From positions 558,001 to 622,000 of the forward strand of contig NZ_FNPH01000002.1 of assembly GCF_900107255.1 (NCBI RefSeq): a stretch of 64,000 bases of DNA. The letters run 5' to 3'. Shown here piece after piece: positions 54,182-64,000 of this stretch. The notes under the pieces are model-generated. The model saw nothing but the letters and a program-made list of their open reading frames with translations. It did no database searches and was not told the origin of the DNA. The translations under genes and the position numbers were made by a program. This DNA comes from Micromonospora pattaloongensis. GTDB lineage: Bacteria; Actinomycetota; Actinomycetes; Mycobacteriales; Micromonosporaceae. The first letter of the stretch is position 1; each line of letters starts with the position of its first letter.

Positions 54182-55753
54182 CTAATCGCCGACCGGCTGC
54201 CTGCCCGCCGGCTCTTCCCCGGCCAACTCCTCCCCGGCCGGATCTTCCCCGGCCAGGTTCTGTCGCGGGCCCGTGAACCAGTGGCGCGCGCTGACGACCC
54301 ACCACAGCCACGCACCACCGACGACCACCGCGACCGCCACGATCGTGTAATTGAAGGTCTGCGCGGTGATCGGGCTGCCGGTCGGCAACACGAAGAGCAC
54401 GCAGATCACCCCCACCCAGACGACCGCCAGCCAGCCCACCGGCGCGCTCCACCGCCCCAGGTTCCACGGCCCCGGCACGAAGTCGTCACGGCGGCGACGC
54501 AGGAACACCGGCGCCACGTACGCGATATAGAGACCGATCACCGCGATCGAGGTGGCCGCGAGATAGGCGGTGGTGTTCCACAGCGACGGCAGGACCAGCA
54601 ACGTCGAGCAGGCGACGCAGAGCCAGATCGAGTTGGTGGGGGTGCCGGTGCGCGGGTTGACCCGCTTCCAGAGCCGCGAACCGGGCAGCGCGCCGTCCCG
54701 GCTGAACGCGTACGCCATCCGCGAGTTGGCGGTCACCGAGGCCATCCCGCAGAAGAACTGCGCGACCACGCAGATGAAGAGCAGAACGGTGCCGAGGCTC
54801 TGACCGGCCGCGTCGATGAAGATCTGCGCGGGCGGCAGCCCCAGCTCCGTGCCCCGCTGCGCCTCGTAGTCCTGAATGGACCACGTGATGGCGACCAGCA
54901 GCACGAAGCCGGCGATCACCGACACGAGCACGGACATCACGATGCCGCGCGGAGCCGAGCGGGCCGCGTCGTGCGTCTCCTCGGCGACATGCGCGCTCGC
55001 GTCGTAACCCGTGTAGGTGTACTGCGCCATCAGCAGACCGATGAGCACCGCGTAGAAACCGGCGCCGGTGAAGGTGAAGCCGGTGGCGTTGCGGACCTCG
55101 AAGAAGACCTCCGAGATCGGTTTGTGCTGGTCCGGCACGACGACGAGCACCCCGACGATCACCACCACGCCGACGATGTGCCACCAGGCGCTCACGTCCG
55201 AGAGCACCCGCACCAGGTTGACGCCGAACGTGTTGAGCAGCCCGTGCGCCACGATGATCGCGAGAAAGACCAGGAACGTCCGGCCCGGGGTCACCTCGAG
55301 GTCGAAGGCGAGGCTGAGGAAGGCCGACGTGGTGATCGCTGCGCCGAAGTCGATCGCCGCGGTGACCGCGACCTCGCCGAGGAAGTTGAACCAGCCGACG
55401 AACCACGCCCAGGCCGCCTTGTTGCGTTTCGCGAGCGCCGCCGCCCACCAGTAGAGCGCGCCGGCGGTCGGGTAGACCGAGCAGATCTCCGCCATCGCCA
55501 GCGCGACGAAGAGCACCATGCCGCCGACGAAGAGCCAGCCGAGGGTGATCGCCGCCGGGCCACCGGCGGTCATGGCGATGCCGTACGAGGTGATCGCGCC
55601 GGCGAGGATCGAAATGATCGAAAACGAGACCGCGAAGTTGGAAAAGCCGGAGAGCTTACGGCGCAACTCCTGTTTGTAGCCCAGTTGCGCGAGGCGCTCC
55701 TCATCGGTCATCGGGGCCGCCGCGGTGGCCCCGTCCTGCGTGGTTGCGCTCAT
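54182..55753 (-). CDS. APC superfamily amino acid/amine permease
   Basis: A 523-residue secondary transporter with about twelve membrane segments (first SGFSNFAVSFSIISILAGAI; then AAITLGWLFVGGMVLFVALA). The family block GYDASAHVAEETHDAARSAP before segment eight matches the GABA/choline/amine (ACT) branch. The C-terminal tail has imperfect AGEEPAG/AGEDPAG repeats. AAGGAG precedes the ATG. It is the first gene of the putative gamma-glutamylation cluster and is the probable amine importer; the substrate is inferred from its neighbours. Confidence 0.9.
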   Translation of the reverse strand: MSATTQDGATAAAPMTDEERLAQLGYKQELRRKLSGFSNFAVSFSIISILAGAITSYGIAMTAGGPAAITLGWLFVGGMVLFVALAMAEICSVYPTAGALYWWAAALAKRNKAAWAWFVGWFNFLGEVAVTAAIDFGAAITTSAFLSLAFDLEVTPGRTFLVFLAIIVAHGLLNTFGVNLVRVLSDVSAWWHIVGVVVIVGVLVVVPDQHKPISEVFFEVRNATGFTFTGAGFYAVLIGLLMAQYTYTGYDASAHVAEETHDAARSAPRGIVMSVLVSVIAGFVLLVAITWSIQDYEAQRGTELGLPPAQIFIDAAGQSLGTVLLFICVVAQFFCGMASVTANSRMAYAFSRDGALPGSRLWKRVNPRTGTPTNSIWLCVACSTLLVLPSLWNTTAYLAATSIAVIGLYIAYVAPVFLRRRRDDFVPGPWNLGRWSAPVGWLAVVWVGVICVLFVLPTGSPITAQTFNYTIVAVAVVVGGAWLWWVVSARHWFTGPRQNLAGEDPAGEELAGEEPAGRQPVGD

Positions 55754-56254
55754 CGGTATCTCCTTGAGCCGTGTGACCTACGCCACTGCGTGAGGAGATG
55801 ATCGCGCCGCCTCGACGTGCGGTCAATGGACCCGCATGATCCGCGCGATCAGGGATCCGCTCGCGCGTGTCCCCGCGCGTCCCCGCCGCCACTCCCTGGT
55901 CACCGTGATCAGGGAAATGCGTTGCGGCGGAACGGCGGCGCGCGCATGCTCATGGGCATGACAAGGCAGGAGTACGACGGGGGGCGACGGCAGCGATGCC
56001 GACGCGACGGGTCCGCCGTCCTGCCGGGAGTTCGTACGCGCCGCTGAGCGCGACCGGGCCCCGGCGGGCCCGCAGACTTCCCGGGCGGTTCGCCCGGTTC
56101 CAGGGTCCTCATCAGACCCTCGGTCACCCGGGCGGCTCAGGCCCGGCGCCGGGTCCTCGGACGGCCCGGCACCCGCGGCGGCGCGGGGCGCGGTCACCTC
56201 TCTCACCGCACGGCCTCACCGTGCCAACGCCCGCTCCGCGTCGCCGCACATCAC
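55754..56254. other. Intergenic region with repeat arms, between permease and tRNA-Arg
   Basis: 500 bases without a supported protein gene. It holds the permease promoter (TTGACC at 55821-55826, minus strand, as possible -35; no convincing -10), then repeat arms of the TGATCA family, then about 300 very GC-rich bases with no coding character. Confidence 0.5.
55838..55915. repeat. TGATCA-family repeat: one outward arm plus a near-perfect palindrome
   Basis: GATCCGCGCGATCAGGGA (55838-55855) is one mismatch from the thyX 3' arm. TCCCTGGTCAC (55893-55903) and GTGATCAGGGA (55905-55915) form a palindrome around one central base with one mismatch. Confidence 0.75.
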
Positions 56255-56328
56255 CCGCTCGTGGCCCAACTGGACAGGGCTCCGGCCTACGAAGCCGGCG
56301 GTTGCAGGTTCGAATCCTGCCGAGCGGA
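56255..56328 (+). tRNA. tRNA-Arg (anticodon ACG)
   Basis: A complete 74-base cloverleaf: acceptor CCGCTCG pairs with CGAGCGG; D-arm GCCC/GGGC; anticodon stem CCGGC/GCCGG with loop CTACGAA (anticodon ACG at 34-36); variable CGGTT; T-arm GCAGG/CCTGC with loop TTCGAAT; discriminator A. CCA is not encoded. A34 would be deaminated to inosine by TadA to read CGU, CGC and CGA. The gene stands alone between the permease and the chemoreceptor genes. Confidence 0.95.
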
Positions 56329-56384
56329 CGGTGCCGCACCGACAGTGACGATCGTTGGTGCGCCGACCAGTCGACTGACGTCGA

Positions 56385-56402
56385 TCCCTGATCACGCGGA
56401 TC
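56385..56402. repeat. TGATCA-family arm behind the chemoreceptor gene
   Basis: TCCCTGATCACGCGGATC ends six bases from the chemoreceptor stop (56409). It is identical to 15070-15087 behind thyX and is the reverse complement, with one mismatch, of 55838-55855. Confidence 0.8.
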
Positions 56403-56408
56403 CTGCGG

Positions 56409-58022
56409 CTAGGTGGTCCGGAAACGGTGGACCAGGGTCTGCAGCTCCTCGGACATCCGGGCCAGCTCCGCGGCCGACCGCTGGAACTCCGCGACGCGCT
56501 GCGTGGTCTGTTCCGTGGCCGTCGCCACGCCGGCGACGGTCGTCGCGATGTTCGCCGAGCCGCCGGCGGCGTCGCCGATGCTGCGGTTCATCTCGGTGGT
56601 CGTCGCCGTCTGCTCCTCCACCGCGGAGGCAATCGTCAACTGATGCTCGTTGATCTTCGAGATGATCTCGCCGATCTGGGTGATCGCCGCGACCGCGCTC
56701 GATGTGTCGCTCTGGATCGCCTCGACCCGCCCGGCGATGTCCTCGGTCGCCCGGGCCGTCTCCTGCGCGAGTTCCTTGACCTCGTTCGCGACCACGGCGA
56801 AGCCCTTGCCGGCATCCCCCGCGCGGGCGGCCTCGATGGTGGCGTTGAGAGCGAGCAGGTTGGTCTGCTCGGCGATCGACGTGATCACCTTGATCACGTT
56901 GCCGATCTCGGCCGACGACTCGCCCAGCTTGGCCACCGTGTGGTTCGTGTCGGCCGCCACCGAAACCGCCTGGCTGACGACCCTCGACGCCTCGTTGGCG
57001 CTCCGCGTGATGTCCTGGATCGAGGCGCCCATCTCGGCCGAGCCCGTCGCCACCGTGTGCACGTGATGCGACACCTGCTCCGCCGCGCCGGCCACCATGC
57101 CGGCCTGCGCGCTGGCCTCCGCCGCGGACGAGGCCGCGGCGACCGAGTTGGTTTCCACGTTCTTCGAGGCGTCCGACAGTTGACGGGCCGTGTCGGCCAC
57201 CGCCAGCACCGTGCCGCGGATCGAGCCGACCGCCTCATCCAGGGCACGCCCCATCTCGGCGACCTCGTCACGACCGTCGCCACCGACGCGTACGTCGAGA
57301 TCGCCGTCGGCGACCCGGCGCAGCGCGGTCAGGCAGCGGCCCAGCGGCCCGACGACGCTCCGGGTCACCAGCCACGCGAGCAGCGAGGCCAGCAGGACCC
57401 CGAGTGCGGCGGCGGCGTACATCAGGGTCCGTGAGGTCTTGGCCAGTTCTCCCGCCGCGGCGACCGCCTCGGCGCTGCGCTGGGTGGTGGACTTGATCAG
57501 CGCCAGCGTGCTGTCCATGATGGCCATGTACGTGTCCAACTGGACCGTGTTCACATAGTCGATGGCGGCGTCGGCGGCCGCCCTGGTGTTCGCCTGGAGC
57601 AGCCCCACCATGTGCTCGTCGATGCGGAAGTACTCCGCCCACGCCTCCCGCAGCTTGGTCAACTGCTGCAGCTCGCCGGCCGTCATGTACTGCGCGTGCA
57701 CCGTCTCCAGCGCCTTACGCAGCGCCTCGGTCTCGGCCAGGTAGCCGGCCCGGTTGACGCCCTTGTCGGCGATGGCCTCGCGCGGGGTGAAGCGGTATGC
57801 CTCGGCGAGGTAGCCCATCTGCCAGGCGCTGACGCTGCCGTCATAGAACTTGATCTGTTCCAGGTCGCTGGTGAGCACCCGCAGGTTCTCCACCCGCTGC
57901 ACGGCCGCTTCCTGCCGTCCCAACGCGTTGGCGGCGAGCAGCGCGGTGCCGATCAGCAACGCGGTGACCAACGCGAACGCGACGCCCAGGCGTACGCCCA
58001 GTTTCAGACGGTTCAACCCCAC
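56409..58022 (-). CDS. Methyl-accepting chemotaxis protein
   Basis: A 537-residue transmembrane chemoreceptor. Segments: TM1 about 9-31, a helical periplasmic sensor of about 165 residues (four-helix-bundle type, no Cache domain apparent), TM2 about 199-219, HAMP about 220-273 and a signalling domain from about 280 to the end. The CheA/CheW-contact hairpin tip is [20 protein letters not shown] near residues 385-405. GAGGAG precedes GTG 58022. No che or flagellar genes are in the window; many Micromonosporaceae have motile spores, which would use such receptors. Confidence 0.94.
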   Translation of the reverse strand: MGLNRLKLGVRLGVAFALVTALLIGTALLAANALGRQEAAVQRVENLRVLTSDLEQIKFYDGSVSAWQMGYLAEAYRFTPREAIADKGVNRAGYLAETEALRKALETVHAQYMTAGELQQLTKLREAWAEYFRIDEHMVGLLQANTRAAADAAIDYVNTVQLDTYMAIMDSTLALIKSTTQRSAEAVAAAGELAKTSRTLMYAAAALGVLLASLLAWLVTRSVVGPLGRCLTALRRVADGDLDVRVGGDGRDEVAEMGRALDEAVGSIRGTVLAVADTARQLSDASKNVETNSVAAASSAAEASAQAGMVAGAAEQVSHHVHTVATGSAEMGASIQDITRSANEASRVVSQAVSVAADTNHTVAKLGESSAEIGNVIKVITSIAEQTNLLALNATIEAARAGDAGKGFAVVANEVKELAQETARATEDIAGRVEAIQSDTSSAVAAITQIGEIISKINEHQLTIASAVEEQTATTTEMNRSIGDAAGGSANIATTVAGVATATEQTTQRVAEFQRSAAELARMSEELQTLVHRFRTT

Positions 58023-58092
58023 GTCCGCTCCTCACAGTGGCGAAAGACCTCAACGGGGTTCTATCGGCACTGTTGTCCCGGAGTTGAGCCCG

Positions 58093-60222
58093 CTAAGCGA
58101 ACGACAGCCGCGCGCTGATGTCGTCCGCCCCGCCGGGGTCGCCGTAGAAGCGCCCCTGCCCGGTGTCGCAACCCAACGCCCGCAACCGCTCGACCTGCTC
58201 CGGGGTTTCGACCGCCTCGGCCGTGACCGACAGCCCCAGCGCGTGCGCGAGCCGGACGAGCGCGTCGACGATCTGCTCGTCCACGGCGCTCGCCGGCCCC
58301 GGCTCGCGGATCCCCTCCACGAACGGCGCCGCGAGCTTCAGCGTGTGGATCGGCATCCGGCGCAGATACGCCAGGTTGGAGTAGCCGGTGCCGAAGTCGT
58401 CGATCGCGAGCCGCACGCCGAGCGCGGCGAGGCGGCGCAGCGACCGCAGCGGCTCCCCGGCGGTCGCCATCACCGCGCTCTCGGTCAGCTCCAGCTGCAG
58501 CAGCTCCGGCGGCAGGCCGGTGCGCTCCAGCACGTCGGCGACCTCGGCGACGATCCCCGGATCACTGACCTGCTGGGCGGCGAGGTTGACGCTCACCACC
58601 AGGCGCGCGTCGGGAAACTCGCTCCACCAGCGGCTCGCCTGCCGGCAGGCGTTCTCCAGCACCCAGCTGCCGAGCCGCACGATCAGCCCGCTCTTCTCGG
58701 CCAATCCGATGAAGCGGTCGGGTCCGAGCAGGCCCAGGTCGGGGTGGCGCCACCGGACCAGCGCCTCGACGGCGTGCAGCGTGCCGTCGGCGAGTGACAC
58801 GATCGGCTGGTAGTCGAGGACGAACTCGCCCCGCTCGACCGCCGCGGGCAGCTCCGTGGCGAGCATCGACCGGGCCAGGTGGTCGGCGCTGCGGACCGGG
58901 TCGAAGAGCGCGAACCGGCCGCGCCCCTCGGCCTTGGCCCAGTAGAGCGTCGTGTCGGCCGCCTTCATCAGGTCACTCGGGTTGGTGCCGTCGGCCGGCC
59001 CCTCGACCACGCCGATGCTCGCCGAGACCTCGATCCGGTGCTCGTCGATCAGCGCCGGCGCGGCGACGGTGTCGAGCGCGGTCTCGGCGACCGCGATCAC
59101 GTCGTCGGTGCCGGCGGCGTCCCGGACGAGGATCACGAACTCGTCGCCGCCCATCCGCGCGACCAGATGCCCACGGGCGGCGACGCTGTCGGCGAGCCGC
59201 GCGGCGACGACGCCGAGCAGCCGGTCCCCCATCGCGTGCCCGAGCCGGTCGTTGACCGCCTTGAACCCGTCGAGGTCGAGGAAGCACAGACCGATCCGCT
59301 CCCCCGCGCTCGCGCCCTCCAGCGCCGCCGCGAGCTCCTCGAAGAACAGGGTGCGGTTGGGCAGCCCGGTCAGCGGATCGTGCAGCGCCTGGAACCGGAG
59401 CCGCTCCTGCAGCTCGTACCGGGCGGTGATGTCCTCCAGCATCGCCACCGTGAAGCGCGGCCGGCCGTCGTCGTGCCGGATCAGCGAGACCGACAGGTCC
59501 GTCCACAGCGCGCTGCCGTCCTTGCGGTAGTAGCGCTTCTCCACCCGAGCCCGGTTGTGCCGCCCGACGAGCAGGTCCCGGTAGAGCTGACGCAGATCGG
59601 CGGCGTCGTCGGGGTGGAAGAGCGCGGCCACGTTGATCTGCCGCAGCTCGGCCACCGAGTAGCCGAGCATGTCGGCGAAGGCCTGGTTGACCTCGATCAA
59701 CCGCCCGGTGAGATCCGCGATGCCGATCCCGGTCGCGGCGCCGGTGAAGACCGCCCGGAACCGCGCCTCGCTGTCCCGCAGCGCCTGCTCCGCGTCGCCC
59801 GCGCCCGGCTCACACGGCGCCGACGCCGACTCGCCGCCGCGCTGCCGCAGCGCCCGCGCGTGCCCGGTGACCAGCGCGCGCCCCAGCTCGGCCACCCGCT
59901 CCCGCGCGGTCACCGGATCAAGCCGCTCGGGGAGCACGGCGGGCAGGAACCGCTCCCGCAGCGCCCGGGCCGACCACGTCGGCACGGCGGGCTCGACGAG
60001 CGCCGCCTCGGCGAGCGTCGACCCCACCTCCCGGCCGGGATCGGCGGTGAACGGCTCCGCGATCACCGCCCGGGCCAGCCGCAGCGTCTGGTCCAGCAGC
60101 AGCCGCTCCAACGCGGCGTCGGCCATCGGCGCGCGGCCGGCACGGCGCACCGCGGCGGCCCAGCCGCGGGCGTAGCGCTCCGCGCCCGGTCGGCTGAATC
60201 CCGGGCTGTCCGTGCTGGCCAC
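58093..60222 (-). CDS. PAS-GGDEF-EAL cyclic-di-GMP signalling protein
   Basis: A 709-residue cytoplasmic protein. Residues 1-140 are a helical N-terminal domain (AERYARGWAAAVRRAGRAPM) that I do not recognise. Then come PAS (about 150-270), GGDEF (RMGGDEFVIL, 358-362 intact) and EAL (VEALVRWRHPDLG, 486-488; NLAAQQV, ELTESAVM and DDFGTGYSNLAYL present). Both the cyclase and the phosphodiesterase site look intact. The inhibitory I-site RxxD is missing: the corresponding residues are RGHL (350-353). The start is GTG at 60222 without a clear ribosome site. Confidence 0.92.
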   Translation of the reverse strand: MASTDSPGFSRPGAERYARGWAAAVRRAGRAPMADAALERLLLDQTLRLARAVIAEPFTADPGREVGSTLAEAALVEPAVPTWSARALRERFLPAVLPERLDPVTARERVAELGRALVTGHARALRQRGGESASAPCEPGAGDAEQALRDSEARFRAVFTGAATGIGIADLTGRLIEVNQAFADMLGYSVAELRQINVAALFHPDDAADLRQLYRDLLVGRHNRARVEKRYYRKDGSALWTDLSVSLIRHDDGRPRFTVAMLEDITARYELQERLRFQALHDPLTGLPNRTLFFEELAAALEGASAGERIGLCFLDLDGFKAVNDRLGHAMGDRLLGVVAARLADSVAARGHLVARMGGDEFVILVRDAAGTDDVIAVAETALDTVAAPALIDEHRIEVSASIGVVEGPADGTNPSDLMKAADTTLYWAKAEGRGRFALFDPVRSADHLARSMLATELPAAVERGEFVLDYQPIVSLADGTLHAVEALVRWRHPDLGLLGPDRFIGLAEKSGLIVRLGSWVLENACRQASRWWSEFPDARLVVSVNLAAQQVSDPGIVAEVADVLERTGLPPELLQLELTESAVMATAGEPLRSLRRLAALGVRLAIDDFGTGYSNLAYLRRMPIHTLKLAAPFVEGIREPGPASAVDEQIVDALVRLAHALGLSVTAEAVETPEQVERLRALGCDTGQGRFYGDPGGADDISARLSFA

Positions 60223-60496
60223 CGCTAGGGGCGGGCGTCGGCGGCGCGCCCACGCGCCCCCGCCCTCGTCAGCCCGGCGGCGTACCGCCCCGGCTCATCG
60301 GACTGCCGGCCCCCGACCCGACCGTGGCCGCGCCCCGGCCACCCGCCGCGGGCTCCGATCGCGCCCCCTGCCCCTGGCTCTTCCATCCGATGCCCTCAGT
60401 CCACGTGCCGGTCAACTCGGGCCCCCATGTTGGGGAGAGCATACGCATCCGGCGCCGTCGCGACGGGGCACGCAGGACGGCGGTGGGGGCCGCCGG

Positions 60497-61702
<1,206 letters not shown>

Positions 61703-61727
61703 GGCCACACCTTTCGCGAAAACGCGG

Positions 61728-63185
61728 TCAGAACGGGTAGCTGGGCAGGTCGCCGCGGACCGTCACCCACCGGGTCTCGGTGAAGGCCTCCACGTTGGCG
61801 GCCGCGCCGCCGAACCGGGCCCCGGTGCCGGAGCTGGCCACCCCGCCGAACGGCACGTTGGCCTCGTCCCCGACCGTCTGGTCGTTGATGTGCACGATGC
61901 CGGTCGGGATCCGCTCGGCCAGCGCCAGGCCCTTGAGCACGTCGCGGGTGAGGATGCCGAGGGACAGACCGTACTCGCTGTCGGCGGCGAGCGCCGCGGC
62001 CTCGTCCAGCGTGCTGAAGCGCGCCACCGGTGCGACCGGGCCGAAGACCTCCTGGGCGTACGCCGGCATCTCCGGCCGGACGTCGGCGAGCACGGTCGGG
62101 CGGTAGAACAGCCCCTCGTAGGTGCCGCCGGCCGCGAGCAGCGCGCCGGCCTCGACGGTCCCGGTCACCAGCTCGTGGATCTTGTCGCGCTGTCGCTCGT
62201 CGATGATCGGGCCGAGCGCCACCCGGCCGGTCGCCGGGTCGCCGACCGGCAGCCGCTCCGCCCGCTCGGCGAGCGCCGCCACGTACGCGTCGTAGACCGA
62301 CTCGTGCACCAGGTGCCGGCCGGTGGTCATGCAGATCTGGCCCTGGTGGTTGAAGGAGCCGAACGCGCCGACCGAGGTGGCCCGCTCCACGTCGACGTCG
62401 TCGAGGACGATCAGCGCGGAGTTGCCGCCGAGCTCGAGGTGCACCCGGGTCAGGTGCCGCGCCGCGAGCTCGCCGACCCGGCGGCCGGCGGCGGTGGAGC
62501 CGGTGAACGAGACCACCCGCACGTGCGGGTCGGCGATCAGCGTCTCGCCGACGTCGGCGCCGCCGGGCAGCACCTGCAGGACGCCGGCCGGCAGCCCGGC
62601 CTCTTCGAAGATCCGCGCCAGCGTGAGGCCGCCGCAGACGGCGGTGCGCGGGTCGGGCTTGAGGATCACGGAGTTGCCGAGCGCGAGGGCCGGCGCCACC
62701 GACCGGATCGACAGGATCAGCGGGAAGTTGAACGGCGAGATCACCCCGACGACCCCGACCGGCACGCGCTGCGCCCAGCTCAGCCGCGGCTCCTGGCTGG
62801 GCAACAGCTCGCCGTACGGGCGGGTGGGCAGCGCGGCCGCCTCGTAGCACTCCTGCGCCGCGACCCCGATCTCGAAGTCCGCCTTCGGCGCCAGCGAGCC
62901 GGCCTCGCGGACGATCCACTCGCGCACCTCGGCGGCGTGCGCCTGCCACAGGTCTCCGGCCCGGCGCAGCACCGCGGCGCGCTCGGTCGGCGGCAGCGCC
63001 GCCCACTCCCGCTGCGCACGGGCGGCCTCGCCGGCCGCCGCGGTCACGTCGGCCGGCGACGCCATCCCGATCCGGCCGAGCTCCTTGCCGGTCGCCGGCT
63101 CGACGACGGCGCGCTCGCCGCCACCGCCGGTCGCCCACCCGGTACGGAAGATCCTGCCCTGCCAGGTCGACTCGTCGAGCAACAT
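61728..63185 (-). CDS. Aromatic aldehyde dehydrogenase (benzaldehyde/vanillin dehydrogenase-like)
   Basis: A 485-residue ALDH. Key residues: N153 (SPFNFPLIL), K176 (ILKPDPRTAVCGG), E251 (VHLELGGNSALIV) and C285 (FNHQGQICMTTGRH). The FNHQGQICMTTGRHLVH block and TVGDEANVPFGGVASSGTGAR are typical of the XylC/Vdh branch acting on benzaldehyde, vanillin and related aldehydes. ATG 63185 has GGGGAG six bases upstream and lies one base past the ABC ATPase stop, so the three right-edge genes are co-transcribed. Confidence 0.9.
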   Translation of the reverse strand: MLLDESTWQGRIFRTGWATGGGGERAVVEPATGKELGRIGMASPADVTAAAGEAARAQREWAALPPTERAAVLRRAGDLWQAHAAEVREWIVREAGSLAPKADFEIGVAAQECYEAAALPTRPYGELLPSQEPRLSWAQRVPVGVVGVISPFNFPLILSIRSVAPALALGNSVILKPDPRTAVCGGLTLARIFEEAGLPAGVLQVLPGGADVGETLIADPHVRVVSFTGSTAAGRRVGELAARHLTRVHLELGGNSALIVLDDVDVERATSVGAFGSFNHQGQICMTTGRHLVHESVYDAYVAALAERAERLPVGDPATGRVALGPIIDERQRDKIHELVTGTVEAGALLAAGGTYEGLFYRPTVLADVRPEMPAYAQEVFGPVAPVARFSTLDEAAALAADSEYGLSLGILTRDVLKGLALAERIPTGIVHINDQTVGDEANVPFGGVASSGTGARFGGAAANVEAFTETRWVTVRGDLPSYPF

Positions 63186-63186
63186 G

Positions 63187-64000
63187 TCAGCTCCCCACCA
63201 CGGCCTTGTCGTCGGCGCCCTCCGCGGCGCACACCGCCTCGTCGACGGTCCCCGCCCCACGCTTGGCGGCCTGGATCTGCTCGTAGACGTGCCCGCGCAG
63301 CTCGGTGAAGCGCGGCAGCGCCCGGGTGTGCAGCTGGTCGCGCTCGTCGGGCAGGTCGATGGTGAGCTGCTCGCGCACCACCGTCGGCGAGGACGACAGG
63401 ATGATCACCTTCTGGCCGAGGTACACGGCCTCGTCGATGTCGTGCGTGACGAACAGGACCGTCACGCCGAGCTTGCGCCACAGGTCGCGGATCAGGTCCT
63501 CCAGGTCCGCGCGGGTCTGGGCGTCGACGGCCGCGAACGGCTCGTCCATCAACAGCACCTTCGGCTGGTACGCGACCGCGCGCGCGATCGCCACCCGCTG
63601 CTGCATGCCGCCCGAGAGCTGCCACGGGTACGCCGTGTGCGCGTCCGCCAGCCCGACCGCGGCCAGCGCCTCGTCCACCAGCCGCCGGCGCTCCGCCTTG
63701 GCGACCTTCTTCTGCTTGAGCGGCAACTCCACGTTGTCGCGCACGTTCATCCACGGGAAGAGGCTGCGGCCGTACTCCTGGAAGACCACGGCCATCCCCG
63801 GCGGCGGGCCGGTCACCGGCACCCCGTCGAGCCGGACCTCGCCGGCGGTCGGGGCGAGCAGCCCCGACATGCATTTGAGCAGCGTGGTCTTTCCGCAGCC
63901 GGACGGGCCGACCAGGCAGACCAGGTCACCGGACTCGATGGTGAACGTCAGGTCGCGCACCGCCTCCACCTGGCGTTGCCGTCCCTCGTACACCTTTTTC
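63187..64000 (-). CDS. NitT/TauT-type ABC transporter ATP-binding protein, partial
   Basis: About 271 residues of an importer ATPase; the N-terminal few residues lie beyond the right edge (the frame is open to base 64000, reading KKVYEGRQRQVEAVRD). Walker A GPSGCGKTTLLKCMSGL, Q-loop FQEYGRSLFPW, signature LSGGMQQRVAIARAV, Walker B VLLMDEPFAAVD and VTHDIDEAVYLG match the nitrate/sulfonate/taurine family (SsuB/TauB). Its permease and binding protein should lie just outside. With an aromatic aldehyde dehydrogenase downstream, uptake of an aromatic acid or sulfonate is plausible but not shown. Confidence 0.93.
   Translation of the reverse strand, partial: KKVYEGRQRQVEAVRDLTFTIESGDLVCLVGPSGCGKTTLLKCMSGLLAPTAGEVRLDGVPVTGPPPGMAVVFQEYGRSLFPWMNVRDNVELPLKQKKVAKAERRRLVDEALAAVGLADAHTAYPWQLSGGMQQRVAIARAVAYQPKVLLMDEPFAAVDAQTRADLEDLIRDLWRKLGVTVLFVTHDIDEAVYLGQKVIILSSSPTVVREQLTIDLPDERDQLHTRALPRFTELRGHVYEQIQAAKRGAGTVDEAVCAAEGADDKAVVGS

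Noticed and set aside
54020-55801. Long open frame (593 codons) on the plus strand across the permease and regulator
   Set aside because: It is the antisense shadow of the APC permease in GC-rich DNA; composition is Arg/Gly/Asp-rich without any domain, whereas the minus strand encodes a clear transporter.
56255-56402. tRNA-Arg as an attachment site of an integrated element
   Set aside because: No repeat of the tRNA 3' end was seen elsewhere in the window and no integrase gene is present, so only the flanking palindromic arms are reported.
60223-60496. Possible gene or strong promoter in the gap before the GGDEF-EAL gene
   Set aside because: No coding frame with a start signal; TTGACC near 60410 on the minus strand lacks a matching -10, so the 274 bases are left unassigned.

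Overview
The window is a very GC-rich stretch of an actinobacterial chromosome. Gene order and protein content point to the family Micromonosporaceae, and an Actinoplanes-like organism would fit; this is an inference from synteny and style, because no rRNA is present. Evidence includes the actinobacterial core order rimP-nusA-ylxR-infB-DUF503-rbfA-DHH-MATE-truB-ribF-rpsO-pnp-pepR-dapB-thyX-dapA-rnj-ftsK-rimO-pgsA-cinA-clgR, a DUF5753/DUF397 regulator pair, a secreted streptogrisin-like protease, frequent GTG starts and many 4-base stop/start overlaps.

Positions 1-37224 are mostly on the minus strand and carry this conserved backbone: ribosome maturation and translation initiation (rimP, nusA, ylxR, infB, rbfA), RNA decay (nrnA, pnp, rnj), tRNA modification (truB), flavin synthesis (ribF), lysine/peptidoglycan precursors (dapA, dapB), thymidylate (thyX), chromosome segregation (ftsK), S12 methylthiolation (rimO) and phospholipid synthesis (pgsA). 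Accessory genes sit between these blocks: an ornithine cyclodeaminase-like protein, two YbjN proteins, the protease, the HTH/DUF397 pair, DUF2752 with a YcaQ glycosylase, two acetyltransferases and a GT87 glycosyltransferase.

Positions 37399-48894 are mixed. They hold a Tat-type lipoprotein coupled to a DUF4439 ferritin-like protein, a PadR-regulated ABC exporter, a VIT1-like transporter with map, a STAS protein facing a large hybrid kinase/phosphatase, and a flavin-fold protein. Positions 48935-55753 are a catabolic cluster on the minus strand: APC permease, FadR-type regulator, GlnA4-like synthetase, aldehyde dehydrogenase, short-chain dehydrogenase and gamma-glutamyl hydrolase. This set is best read as a gamma-glutamylation route for an amine, most simply an amino alcohol such as ethanolamine. 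Positions 55754-60222 hold a tRNA-Arg(ACG), a chemoreceptor and a GGDEF/EAL protein. The right edge (60497-64000) is an operon of a 3-oxoadipyl-CoA thiolase-like enzyme, an aromatic-aldehyde dehydrogenase and a NitT/TauT-type ABC ATPase that runs off the window.

I see no CRISPR array, phage, insertion sequence or toxin/defence island. The most interesting signals are in the non-coding DNA: (i) an unusually regular set of -10 boxes placed 6-8 bases before start codons without a ribosome site, implying many leaderless mRNAs, including an 11-base block shared by dapA and dapB; (ii) a family of inverted repeats, mostly built on TGATCA, placed against the stop codons of unrelated genes; (iii) a triple half-site operator at padR and a palindrome in front of the glutamine-synthetase-like gene.
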